DNA of 64,000 bases from assembly GCF_964355755.1 (NCBI RefSeq), contig NC_092679.1, positions 16,730,932 to 16,794,931 of the forward strand, read 5' to 3'. The notes beneath the pieces were generated by a model. It searched no databases. It was not told the origin of the DNA and saw nothing but the letters and a program-made list of their open reading frames with translations. The position numbers and the translations under genes are program-made. This document shows, piece after piece, positions 53,807 to 64,000 of the stretch (within the stretch, counting starts at the first letter, position 1; every line of letters starts with the position of its first letter). Origin of the DNA: Antedon mediterranea (Eukaryota > Echinodermata > Crinoidea > Comatulida > Antedonidae).

Positions 53807-56654
53807 CTAAGGCCCGTTGATACCCTGGCATGTTGGATTGCTCTTCTCCCTTTCTTTATAGATGTCCAAGATGTTGATTACCCAATCCAGAGATGGTCGA
53901 TCTTCTGCGTCGAAACATGCACAAGCCTTTCCAAATTCAACCATGTCACTATGTCTAATTGCCACTCCTACAATACGTATACCATAACCGATGGAATACA
54001 CGTCACCGCTAACAGAATCGCAAGCACCGTCAATGTATTTTTCTGGTGCTACCTCTGGATGATTATCCATGTATTGAATTACTTCGTCCATCGATGAAAA
54101 AATTACCTTTCTGTTACCTCTTGGATATTCTACTCTGCATGCCATCCCGAAGTCTGTAAGCTTCGCTCTGTGGCTGGTTCCGTCGTGGTGGATCAGAATG
54201 TTTCTCGCAGCTACATCGTTGTGGAGAATCCCGCGTTTGTGCATTTCGTTGAGCGCAATGACAACCTCTGATGTCATAGAGATACATTCAAGCGCGCTCA
54301 AAGACGGCTGTCCGGTTCGCAATACATCCAGGAATGTGGTACTGGAAAGGCTGAAGGTATTTCCGATAAACTCCTGCACCATACAGCATATGTCACCTTG
54401 GCGGAAGACGCCAAAGACGCGAGGAACAGAAGGCAGATCGTCTAAAAACTTCATCACACGCGCTTCTGCCAGCATCTTGGCCCATGCATGATTAGGATTG
54501 CTGTAACTGTTCAAAAAAGCCGTCTTGACTGCGACGAGGTGATAGTGGCCTGGAAAAAGATCGGATGTCATCAGGTCAACGCGGCCAAAACTTCCCTGTC
54601 CAAGACGTACAGGATTACTAAGGTGGGAAACACTTGAACTAACTAATAACCGAGCAGGCGGCAGAATGTCAGCAAGTTTTATTGTAGCCTCTATATCGTT
54701 AAGGATGGGTTTAGGTGTTGAAGTGGTGGTGTTACTTTTCGAAGAACGGGACGAACCATTGAAGCTACTGGCAGGTGACAATGGCCATTGCGATGATAAC
54801 GATGATGACACACTACAAAGACGTTTCCTTTCTGGTATCTCACCGGGTGATAACTCTGATGTTGGTTGTCTGAAAATGCGCTGGACCGGAGCGGTAGACG
54901 ATGAAGATGATGATGACGACGAGGAGCTATAAACACGTTGCTTTGGAAGAATCACCTCCCCTGGTGATAGACCTGGTGTGGTAAGTATCTGGCCAGGAGA
55001 AAGCGCGAATTTTAAAGATGACGATTTGGATGACATTGGCCACAGAGACGAATGTGATCTTGATGACTTTGATAGAGACTTTGATGATGACTGTCGTACT
55101 GATACGTATACCCCTGGCAGTGATGCCGGTGATGCCGACACTGTGCCCGCTGATAGAGATGATGATGATGATAATGACGACGATGACGTTCTTAAGTTGC
55201 TATCCGATGATTCGTCACTTTTGATACACAAAAGATGAAGCACTGCTGCCCAAATCCTTCCAAATACTGACTTTCTTCTTACTTGCTGGGGTGCATCTGG
55301 TTGAGATCTACTTAATTTGGAAAAAAATTTACAATAGATTTATTCAATAATAATTTAATATAAGATCTGTATAATAAGATTAAGAATATGCTCCCCCAGC
55401 TATCTTGGTATTGGTAGGCCTTAGACTACAGTATATTATCAGGCGTACACAACTATAAGTAACCTTATTATTACTACTACTAGAGCTAGTCTTGTGTGTG
55501 GTACTTAGAACTTACGTAAGCTGTCTACTTCCTACTAGTAGTCCTAGACTACAGAGAGGCCCAATAGCTAGTCTAGTAGGCCCTTACGGCCATATCTTGA
55601 ACTGTAAATCATACCCAACTAATAATAAATGTTTATGTTAGGTTAAGGCCGTAAGGGCAAGGGTCTATTATTATTATTTACTATTAGTATTACTGCTAGG
55701 GGAGGCTAGTTTAATAGTTAGGCTATTTGTAGACTAGACTTGGTGAATCTGGTAGACTATCTAGGCCTAATTAGTAATAATAAGTAGGCCTATTCTATGG
55801 TTACCGTATGCTAGTACTACTTACTACGCTAGCCTAGGCCTAGACTAGTAGTAGTAGTACTAGTAGTAGTCCCTAGCTAGCTAGCTAGCTAACCTCTAAG
55901 CCTAATTGATAGGCCCTAACCTAGCTAGGCTTCTTAGGAGGCCTAAAGCATATCATATCCAGTTAGCCTAACTAGTAGGCTCACCTCTATCTAGCTAGGC
56001 TAGGCTAGCTAGCTAGCTAAGCCCTAGTTAGAAGTCTAGCCTATCTATATTTTAGGTAGGCCTAGGCCTATCTTAACGCTAGCTAGATGCCCTACTAATA
56101 CTAGGCCTAGTAGGCTATCTAGGCTAGGCCTACTACTAGACTAGTACTAGTCTAGGCCTATGTAGAGTAGGCTACTATTTACTAAGTACTAGACTAGGCC
56201 TAGGCATATTATTATTAGTAGGCATAAGCCTCTAGACTAGGCCTAGGCCTAAACCTAGGTCTAGGCCTAGCTAGCCTAGGGCCTAGGCTACTACTGTACT
56301 AGCCTAGCCTAGTAGGTTAGGCTAGAGGGGCCTAGTTAGGTAGGCATAAATTAATACTAATAATAGGAGGCCTAGGCTAGGCCTAGGCCTAGGCCTAGGT
56401 AGGCTAGGGCCTACTACTACTATCTAGGGCCAGGCCTAGGCTAGGCCTATAACAAAGTCTACTAGCTAGGCCTAGGCTAGCGGCCTAGGCCTCGGCCTAG
56501 TATTGGTATAAACAAACTCTTTTTTTTCAGAAAGTCCTAACATTAGAAAGGCCTAGCCTAGTAGGCTAGAGCCGGTAGTAGCTTACCCTTCTTCTTCTTG
56601 TGACTGGTCCATCATGATTCCTTCTTGTTGAAGCTCAATCGATTTGTTGGCCAT
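53807..56654 (-). CDS. Protein kinase with Ser-rich N-terminus (two exons)
   Basis: Exons 56587-56654 and 53807-55307 join in frame (phase 2; GG|A codon) to 522 aa. Residues 1-240 are low complexity with long Ser runs and three LSPGE/LSPGQ motifs that fit proline-directed phosphorylation. The kinase domain spans about 252-510: GQGSFG loop (259-264), VAVK lysine (284), a helix-C Glu in MLAEARVMKFL (about 304), HNDVAARN catalytic loop (D387, N392), DFG (408-410), VAPE (442-445), SGDVYSIGYG (D458) and DRP. Catalytic residues are present, so activity is likely. The usual Arg before the catalytic Asp is Asn, making it a non-RD kinase. The AARN loop suggests a tyrosine-kinase-like group; I cannot name the family. 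Its intron is extremely rich in CTAG and AGGCCT. Confidence 0.85.
55430..56570. repeat. CTAG / AGGCCT-rich low-complexity intron
   Basis: For over 1 kb the sequence is dominated by CTAG, TAGGCCTA and CCTAGGCCTAGG blocks on either strand (for example GGCCTAGGCTAGGCCTAGGC near 56371). There is no single period. It fills most of the kinase intron. Confidence 0.9.
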
Positions 56655-57663
56655 ACTTTTTGTGGTCTAACTCTTAAGAATCTTAGAATTTTCGAATTCG
56701 AATTTTGCTTAGCAACACGTTATGTGTAGACTGCAGCACGTTAAAAACAACTGGTAGAGAGAGAAATCTCAGGTTGTTGTCGATTTTTAGCTGGTCGATG
56801 CGCTGCTTATATAGATAATTTTGAGCGCGTGTGCGTTCACATGTTCGAAATGCATCTTTTTGTTCTACGCGCGGTTCTAACGATCGAAACGTTCTATGGT
56901 TGCCAGGATACAGTATTCGAAATTCCATCGATTTCCATTTTCAGTAGGCCTATTGCAAAAAAAAAAAAAACCAAAGAACTTTTTCAAAAAAGGCTTACGG
57001 AAGGTCTACCTAAATTTCCTAAAATGTTACCTGCTAAATAACAGTGGAACACATAATATTAAATAAATATGGCAGCATTGCACCAGGAGAAAGAAACGGC
57101 CGGATTTCAATTTCAGGAAGGTTGACCCCTTTTCTCGGTGAATCTTCTTCCGATTCAAAATAAAAATTGCACTCGGTCCCGCTTTCTTGAGTAAGTAGGC
57201 CTAGTTTAGGCCTGGACCTAGCCTAGTTTTAATCAATAATGCCTACTTTAAATAGTCATAATTATGTTTTGCCTAAAAATGTGAAACTTTTAATAAACAA
57301 CGAAAATGAATAGAGAAACACTGTCCGAATGAATCTGTGAATGTGTTTGTCTTAAAAGTAGATTGCAATAATTTTTAAAGCTAGTGTATTGCTAAGTTCT
57401 AACACGCTTCATACGTATTGTTCTTTTAATTATTTTTGCTCTATTTAAAATTATTGTCTAAAATATGGCGTAATTTATTTTATTTTATTTAGTCAATTTC
57501 TGCCATATACAATACAAAAAAAAAGACAAAACGAAAATATAAAAGGCAAGAAATTGCCAAACAGGTGCTAAATTCCTATGGCCTACTAATCGAATATCAT
57601 GCCTGTAGTTTTAAAACAGAAACGGAACATTTAGAGTAAACGGCTGGCTTTCTTGATCATACT
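56655..57663. other. Upstream of kinase, no gene seen
   Basis: The first few hundred bases should hold the kinase promoter; no clear TATA box was found. An A-run lies at 56957. A possible minus-strand LINE tail lies near 57470-57570. Confidence 0.45.
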
Positions 57664-58511
57664 CAGGGGCGGATTGCAGGACTATTTTAGGGGTTGCCTA
57701 ATAGTCCAAGGCCGTAGATATCGAGTATTTGCGCCACAGGTCCGAACCATGTAAGGCCTGTGGGAAAGCGAATTTTGTAGGCTTATTAATTAATAATTAA
57801 AGCAAGTTAGACAAAAAATATGAAGCAGCTGCTACTAAATATTGAACTAAACATTAAAAAGTTAAATTGTTATTATTTTGAAATAAATGCTAAATAAGCA
57901 TTTTCACTTATCCAATCTGTACAACACAGTGTTGCTTAAACCACCCTCCAGAGAAAACTGAGAAAATATTATCGAAATTTTCAGAAGCAATTGAATACTG
58001 GAGTTATTTCAGTTCGGAAATTCCGTAATTAGGCTACTAGCGTACTACGAACATTCGGCCCAATTATATACGGGACGGACGTAAGGAAATGATAAATAGG
58101 GTACTACGGAAATACTTTAGGTCTATGATGGGGAACTCCGGCAAAATGCAATCAAATCAACGACCCATATGAAAGGGCTTTCCACAAACACAGTGTGTAG
58201 TGGCCTTTCGTACCTTCATAACGCACACAAGCAATCCAAATAGTCAGAAAATTAGCATGTTCAGAAACATAAAAACTACAAAAAAACATACGCTAAACCG
58301 CCGGTAAATTGTGAGCGGTATTGTTGACTGCAGTGTTTAATTTTACGCTACCTGTCAATTTACAATGGATTTTCCAATCCCGGACTTCTATAACGTTTTT
58401 GGTTATTATTATGATGAAATTGGATCTAAATTTTAATTTAGTGACAGAAAAAACATTTAGTATGAAATTACCGGGCAACTGGAGAAACACCTGCAGCTGC
58501 GTCCGCCCCTG
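57664..58511. mobile_element. hAT-like non-autonomous element
   Basis: Starts CAGGGGCGGATTGCAGG and ends CCTGCAGCTGCGTCCGCCCC TG, inverted termini with small insertions. No clear 8-bp target duplication and no transposase were found. Confidence 0.6.
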
Positions 58512-61500
58512 AAGCACAACGAAAACTGGGAATCTGGAAATTTCAATGTTCCAACCATAAATAATAATGTATTCATTGCTATCTACTTCATCTATTTACA
58601 TGTATTAATATTTATTATTGATATTGTTAATCACGCATGTTTTAGTTGTTTTGTACTGTATTGTGTGTACTACTCAAGCAGGTGACGCATTATACCACCA
58701 GTGGGAGTAATGACGATAATTATAAAAGCCATAATAAATAAGAGAAATTCGCCTCCTCGACGAGAGAGGGCTATAATTCAGGATGCAATAGCTTGGTGGT
58801 TTTTAGATTATTGACATAATAATACGTTAATAAAACCTATTTAAAATCTACCTTTTCTAATAATTGAAGGATAATACCTGTGGAATAAATTCCAGAACGC
58901 AATTATAGGTATGTTTACAGTGAATTATTAGATTTACTTGTTATTTATCATCATACACTAACGTCAATTCAGGTCCGTTTGAATTTTGTTCCTAGCCCAA
59001 CAGTCTGGTTTCCTCTCTCTCATCTCTCAGTACACCTGTGGTGATGTGACGTGATGTAAAAATATACTCTCCTGTTGGTTTACTTTAGGCTAGGCCGGCT
59101 TAGTATTAGGAAGGAGTAGGGGGCGCGCCTATGACATAAGTGTTTTGCCATGCCATGTTATTACTTATGTCTAGTAGGTCGTATTTAACTTGGCAACCAA
59201 AAATACTACTTGATAATAATAATAAATGGTAATGTATTTTTTTCCTTCAAATGAATGAGCCTTGATTGAGGAGTGCAGTTGTATTGTATGTAGTGGTGGT
59301 GGTAGCCTCTTCTCTAGTCTACTACTACTACTACTAGTGGCCTATAGGCCTAGTAATACTACCAAGTAGGCCAGTCACTCAGTTAAGTATCATTTAGTGT
59401 GGTAAAAAGAATTGACTTTGGAAAATTGGGACCTCCAAGTCTTATTTTAGGTCTACACAGAGTGTCAGTACAACGGTGATATTTATTTTTGTTGCCATTT
59501 TTTTTTTTCACCTAGAGCTAGTCCTGCAATACAGTACACATAATTGCAAATGCTAACTTTACTCCCTCTACCACTATATTTAGCCTTGACCGACCTAGAA
59601 GGGTTTATTATTTGGTACGTTCTTTTGAGTGATGATAACCAGTAATTATTAACAGCATTTTTAGCTAGCGAAACTCCAAACCTATTAAAAATCATTTGAG
59701 GACAATATTATTTTAATGAAAATGTTTCCATTCAGTTTTGTACACGAATATATTGTATGTACTTGAATACATGACATCAAGTAATCCACAACTATATAAA
59801 ATATTTCATAAACAACAAATAAAACTACAGGAAGTTGAAACCTATTTTAATGTACTTAACTGTAGTAAAATTAGGACACATCAAGTACTATACATTAATC
59901 ATTGTTCCAAGTGTTTTTATATAGATTGTTGTAATGTAAAACTGTTGAACTGTACACAATTAGGACAATGAGAAGGCTTTGTTCTTGTAAGTGCTCTTGG
60001 TATGCGTACTGTTATACTTTGTTCTGAAGAATTTAATTCATTGTTTTTTGGGGGAAAATAAGAAATTACAGACATCCTGGATATCAAAAACATAATTTGA
60101 TTTAGTACAAAATATGAAAATTGTGATAATAGAGTTTTATTGTTTAAAGTTCCATTGTTTTTAGGTTTTAAAAGACTAAAGCTTTGTCTACACTGTCAAA
60201 CTACTGTAATTTAATAATCATGTCTATAATAATTGTTTATGGACACATTACTTTTTATTTTTGTCACATACTGTAAAATTTGATAGAGCTTTACATTACG
60301 CTGGTGTTGAAAGAGATACTGTACTGTAATGTAGTAATAATTATGTTCAATTTTTTTTAATGATTTTCTTGAGGTGTTTTGATGATGAAAAATGTAATAT
60401 TATTATTAACTGTAAATAAATTAAATTTAGTAATTTTAGTCATTAAAATCTTTATTCTGAAATCTGCATTCAAATGAGTACAGGTTTGATTATTGCAGCC
60501 TGTGTAGGTATAAGTAACTTTTCTACTGTATGCATAAGAAAATCAATACCAAAATTGTATGTGAACTTTACAGAAGCCATCGTAGTAATTTGTAAACACA
60601 CTGTACAGCAGTCTCAGTACAGACTATTGTAGGTCACCACTTGTTTTGCTACACAAGCACAATCAGTGTAGTACTATAGTTCTCACTGTATGCTCCATAT
60701 TGACATAAGCTGTGAGTTCCTCATATTTTCATTTCATATTAAGTATTGATCTGAGAATAATAACAAAAGCTTGTGAATATGGTGGTTACTTTAACAATGC
60801 TTTACCAACAGTGGGTTAGTTATTATAATTGATGGAAAAACATTGAGTAGTAGGACTAGTAGCAATAATGTTGAATATCTCATTATTTCCTTGTATAGTA
60901 ATAGTAAATTGTTTGGTGATTTGTGTCTTCTAAACACCTTTTTATTAACTGATAATGTAGTCTACTGTATTTCATGCATTCCTACAGTACACCTACTGAA
61001 CAGAACTGATAGCTTTATGCACCTGGATAAACCGAGCACAGTCTGTCCGAAGAAGAATTTCGGTTGAGCACTCTATCAGATAATGCCTGGTGTCATCTGC
61101 AAGCGTAAACCATCCTACCTGCCCCTCCCCCACAAAAAAAAAAAAAAAAAATCATTATCCAGACTAAGAAATCAGAACAAATTAACCAACAATTTAAGAG
61201 TACTATACTTTTTAATTTTCACTTCATTAATTATTTGTTATGCTTCTTTCATTTTCTGTTGATTGTTCAGCACTTAGAGAGGCACCCTGCATTTCGCGAT
61301 ACAGTATATACTGTACATTGAACATTATTATTAGTAAAGATTATAAATTGGTCAAATTTTCTTGTACAGTATTTAAAAAAACAATTTCTTGTGATTAAAT
61401 TAAAATTAAGTGAGTCACTGTTCAGTAGCTTGTAGTATATCTTTTTAAAAAGAATATTTATATGTATGCTACTACGTAACTGTAGTACTACTACAGTAAC

Positions 61501-63339
61501 TGTATACAAATTCCTGTAGTTTAGTTTGTACTCTGTACAGTAGTGTGTATAGTAGATAGGAGACAGTCTACTGTATTACAGAGATCAAAGTTCTTACAGC
61601 AAAACTGTAATTTGTCACATTGACGAAATGTTTCCTAACAAAAATGGCACTGTTAAAGTGTGATGAATGTTTGAACCTACACAGGTATTATGTATAGCTG
61701 TAATGTCAAGGTGATCATCACTGTTTGACTGACTGTTTACCACTCCATTCACTTGCTATAGTTTGTCTACCAACTACTGTACATAAAAAGGAACAACTGT
61801 TCTGTGAACTTCATAAAGAAATAGGTCAGACTGAATCTCAGTTGACAGTTCGCAATGCTTTTTTTTTATTATACAGTATGGGGTATGGCCAGTACAGTAA
61901 GCCAATTATTTATAGTTAATCTATAGTACTACTGTATACTTGTAAGATTACATGTACCTACTGTATTGTATGTACAGTAGCAATACTATTTTACAGTTGG
62001 CAGTGACTGTCGTACAACAGAATTAAATACCTACAGTAATGAATTTCTTAAGCCTAGAGTTTGTACAGGAGTCCCACATTTTTTGTGAATGTCCCACATT
62101 TAAGTTTATTTGTTATTGCTGTCCTATAATATATGCATGCCTATAGGATATTATGAAATGAAATTTTGCACAGATTTCTATACATGACATTGACAATGCA
62201 GTTGTATACTGTAAACAAAGTCACCATTTTAGAAAATAACCCATATATAGGTATACTGTAATTTAATAGCAATGAAATGGAATAATAACAGTGCCTGGTT
62301 TCCATGTTGTCCTATAACATCTATTTTTAAAAAGGTACCGGTAGACTAGAATAGAACAGAACACAATTTGGGACCTTAAGAATTTAAGTCTTTTTGGGAG
62401 TGGTTTGGTCTGGTTACTACAGTACAGTAAGTCTCTGTTATTTGGATACAGGTACTTACTGTACCCTAGTCATGACGGTGTACTGTACAGTCCATTTTAG
62501 AATCCTACTGTACATTCTGTACAGTATTAACAACTTTCAAGTACAGTACAGTAGTTTAACTTGGTACTTTCCTCATACAGTAAAACAAACACTAGAAGAA
62601 AGTAACATTTATTAACACGTTGATAAACACAAGGTTTGTGTGTTGTACTATTTGGATATTATAATCCAAGGGCAGCAGTGAACAACAGGCCACAATGGGT
62701 TAACTTCTGCATCCATTTGATGCCTGTTATTAATCAAGCTACAGCTGTATGATGATTGATCGAGTGGAAGAAATATTAATATAAATACAGTAGAAAGAAA
62801 GAAAGTACTATGAATGCCAAGTCATTGCTAATAAACTGTAAAGATTTACTGTGATGTCAAAACGATTCATTATATTGGATCTTGTAATACAGTAGCACCA
62901 TTACCTGCAAAATTGGTGTTATTGAATGTTAGCAAGGATTTACTGTTCTTGTTTGTTCTCAATGTTATCCAACTGAATAGATTGACGATAGATATTTTAT
63001 TTAAGGGTACATATACTGTAGTATACATTTGATTCATCTCGATTCTTGTATAATGTTAACATCAATAGAATTTGCCATACAGTACTATGTACTGCGTGCG
63101 TTGGTCTCTTTAAAGCCAAACGAAGCTGTATAATGTGATTGAGTGCAGGTAAAGCGTTAGAGCCAAAATTTGCAAAAACTAATGCAAAAGGAAAATTGAC
63201 AAAGACAAGAGTGTAACATTAAATCTGTACGGATGTTTTTACCGAAGCTACAGTATACTGTGATTGAGTGCATGTGAAGCGTCGGAGCCAAAATGTAATG
63301 TACAGTACAATTTAAAGGAGAATTGACTTGAAAGCTCTC
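58512..63339. other. Large intergenic region, enriched in TACTGTA/TACAGTA
   Basis: No gene was recognised. From about 60.5 to 63.1 kb the strings TACTGTA, ACAGTA and CTGTACAG recur densely on both strands (for example 62440-62560). A MITE lies at 60176-60294. Upstream non-coding exons of the gene at 63.8 kb could lie here. Confidence 0.5.
60176..60294. mobile_element. MITE family 1, shortened copy
   Basis: AAAGCTTTGTCTACACTGTC at the left and AAATTTGATAGAGCTTTA at the right, with TTTATGGACACATTAC inside. It is more diverged than the other copies. Confidence 0.65.
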
Positions 63340-63662
63340 CTACCCCATCTGGCAAATCGCCATGTTCTCCCTAATTCCATTAATACAACTGTGGTTGCTC
63401 ACATAAATAGCAAGGGGGCATGTGGTCCCCGACACTGTGCTACCACACATCGACGTTACTAATGTGGTGCACAGACCACAACGTAGAAAGCTCAGTGGCC
63501 CAAGTTGCGAACTTGGGAGCGGACACTCTGTCCCAACCCACATCTACGTCCTACGGAATGGCGTCTCCTTCCGCCGTTTACGGAACCACTTTAAGCGGCC
63601 CCACATAGATCTATTTGTGACGTCAGGCAGCATACATCTTCCGGCGTTTTGTAGTCGATATC
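63340..63662 (+). mobile_element. DIRS/Ngaro-like retrotransposon fragment
   Basis: Pieces of a tyrosine-recombinase-type retroelement polyprotein (RNase H region) are visible in shifting frames: NTTVVAHINSKGA, then GADTLSQPT and RPHIDLFVT, in the family order (compare the usual TVVAYIN and PxIDLFAT). Frame changes show it is dead. The higher GC content also sets it apart from its flanks. Confidence 0.6.
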
Positions 63663-63784
63663 AAGAATTGACGAAAACAAGATTGTAACATTATAACTGG
63701 TCTTGATTTGGATTTAACTTTACTGTATCTAATTATCTTTTTTTCTTCAGAATTTGCTTGATAATGCATTAAAACGATTATAAG

Positions 63785-63916
63785 ATGGCAGCTGTAAGTG
63801 GAAATTTATACACGGAGTATCCCGGCAGGATGGGCCAGAAAATAATTGTTAATGGACAGATACCGTACCCATCAAATGGAAATGTGCATCACCACAATGG
63901 TTTTGATGACGGCCAG
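63785..63916 (+). CDS. First coding exon of an unidentified gene (partial)
   Basis: An acceptor (TTTTTTTCTTCAG) opens an exon at 63751. Its ATG at 63785 is preceded by an in-frame stop, part of a minimal upstream ORF (ATG CAT TAA). Forty-four codons follow, from MAAVSGNLYTEYPGRM to HHHNGFDDGQ, ending in phase 0 at the donor CAG|GTAGAA (63916/63917). The segment is polar with a His run and no recognised domain, as in disordered N-termini of regulatory proteins. The gene continues beyond the window; I cannot name it. Confidence 0.55.
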
Positions 63917-64000
63917 GTAGAATGGATTTTTTTGCCTTTTGTACACTCACAATGATGTGACTTACATTACATGTATAATCTATTGTTATTTTATAATAAT

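Noticed and set aside
54978-55238. Asp-rich open frames on the plus strand
   Set aside because: Antisense of the Ser-rich kinase coding region (Ser codons read backwards as Asp-rich).

Overview
The window is animal nuclear DNA: AT-rich, intron-rich, with short GT-AG exons, nested transposons and minisatellites. The genes (ADP-dependent glucokinase, calmodulin, macrodomain/RING proteins, a protein kinase), together with CR1/L2-like LINEs and a DIRS-like fragment, suggest a marine invertebrate, probably a deuterostome and possibly an echinoderm. The echinoderm call is an impression (abundant TAGGCCTA, no vertebrate-type repeats), not a proof. All exon joins below were made by eye and checked for reading phase.

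Layout. 1.8-12.5 kb (+): a complete five-exon ADPGK gene. Its large third intron holds a MITE that was split by a 4.2 kb CR1/L2-like LINE, then a 39-bp minisatellite. 15.2-20.3 kb (-), 22.3-27.6 kb (-) and 43.6-49.0 kb (-): three paralogues of a multidomain family, RRM - (KH-like repeats, charged or Ser-rich linkers) - macrodomain - RING. The second copy has two RRMs and no RING. The third has three long KH-like repeats. All three split their RRMs and their macrodomain at the same positions and phases. The architecture recalls vertebrate PARP14/PARP9/DTX3L, without a PARP domain or a Deltex C-terminal domain. 30.2-37.9 kb (-): two tandem calmodulin genes between paralogues 2 and 3. One is near-canonical. 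The other has damaged EF-hands 1 and 4 but an open frame. 53.8-56.7 kb (-): a two-exon protein kinase with a long Ser-rich N-terminus and an HND catalytic loop. 63.75 kb (+): first coding exon of an unidentified gene running off the window.

The space between genes is mostly repeats: at least seven copies or fragments of one MITE (TIR CTCTGTCTACACTATCAAAC), hAT-like elements, a 49.5-50.1 kb foldback, a 24.45-25.7 kb inverted-repeat element with a perfect 68-bp hairpin, five substantial tandem arrays (39, 20, 30, 28 and about 200 bp), tRNA-derived SINE heads, and a diverged array of exon-like modules at 51.7-53.5 kb.

How the genes may work together is inference. The three macrodomain/RRM/RING genes look like a lineage-specific family that could read ADP-ribose and RNA and, in two copies, act as ubiquitin ligases, as the vertebrate PARP9-DTX3L system does in antiviral signalling. 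ADPGK, calmodulin and the kinase are not obviously linked to it.
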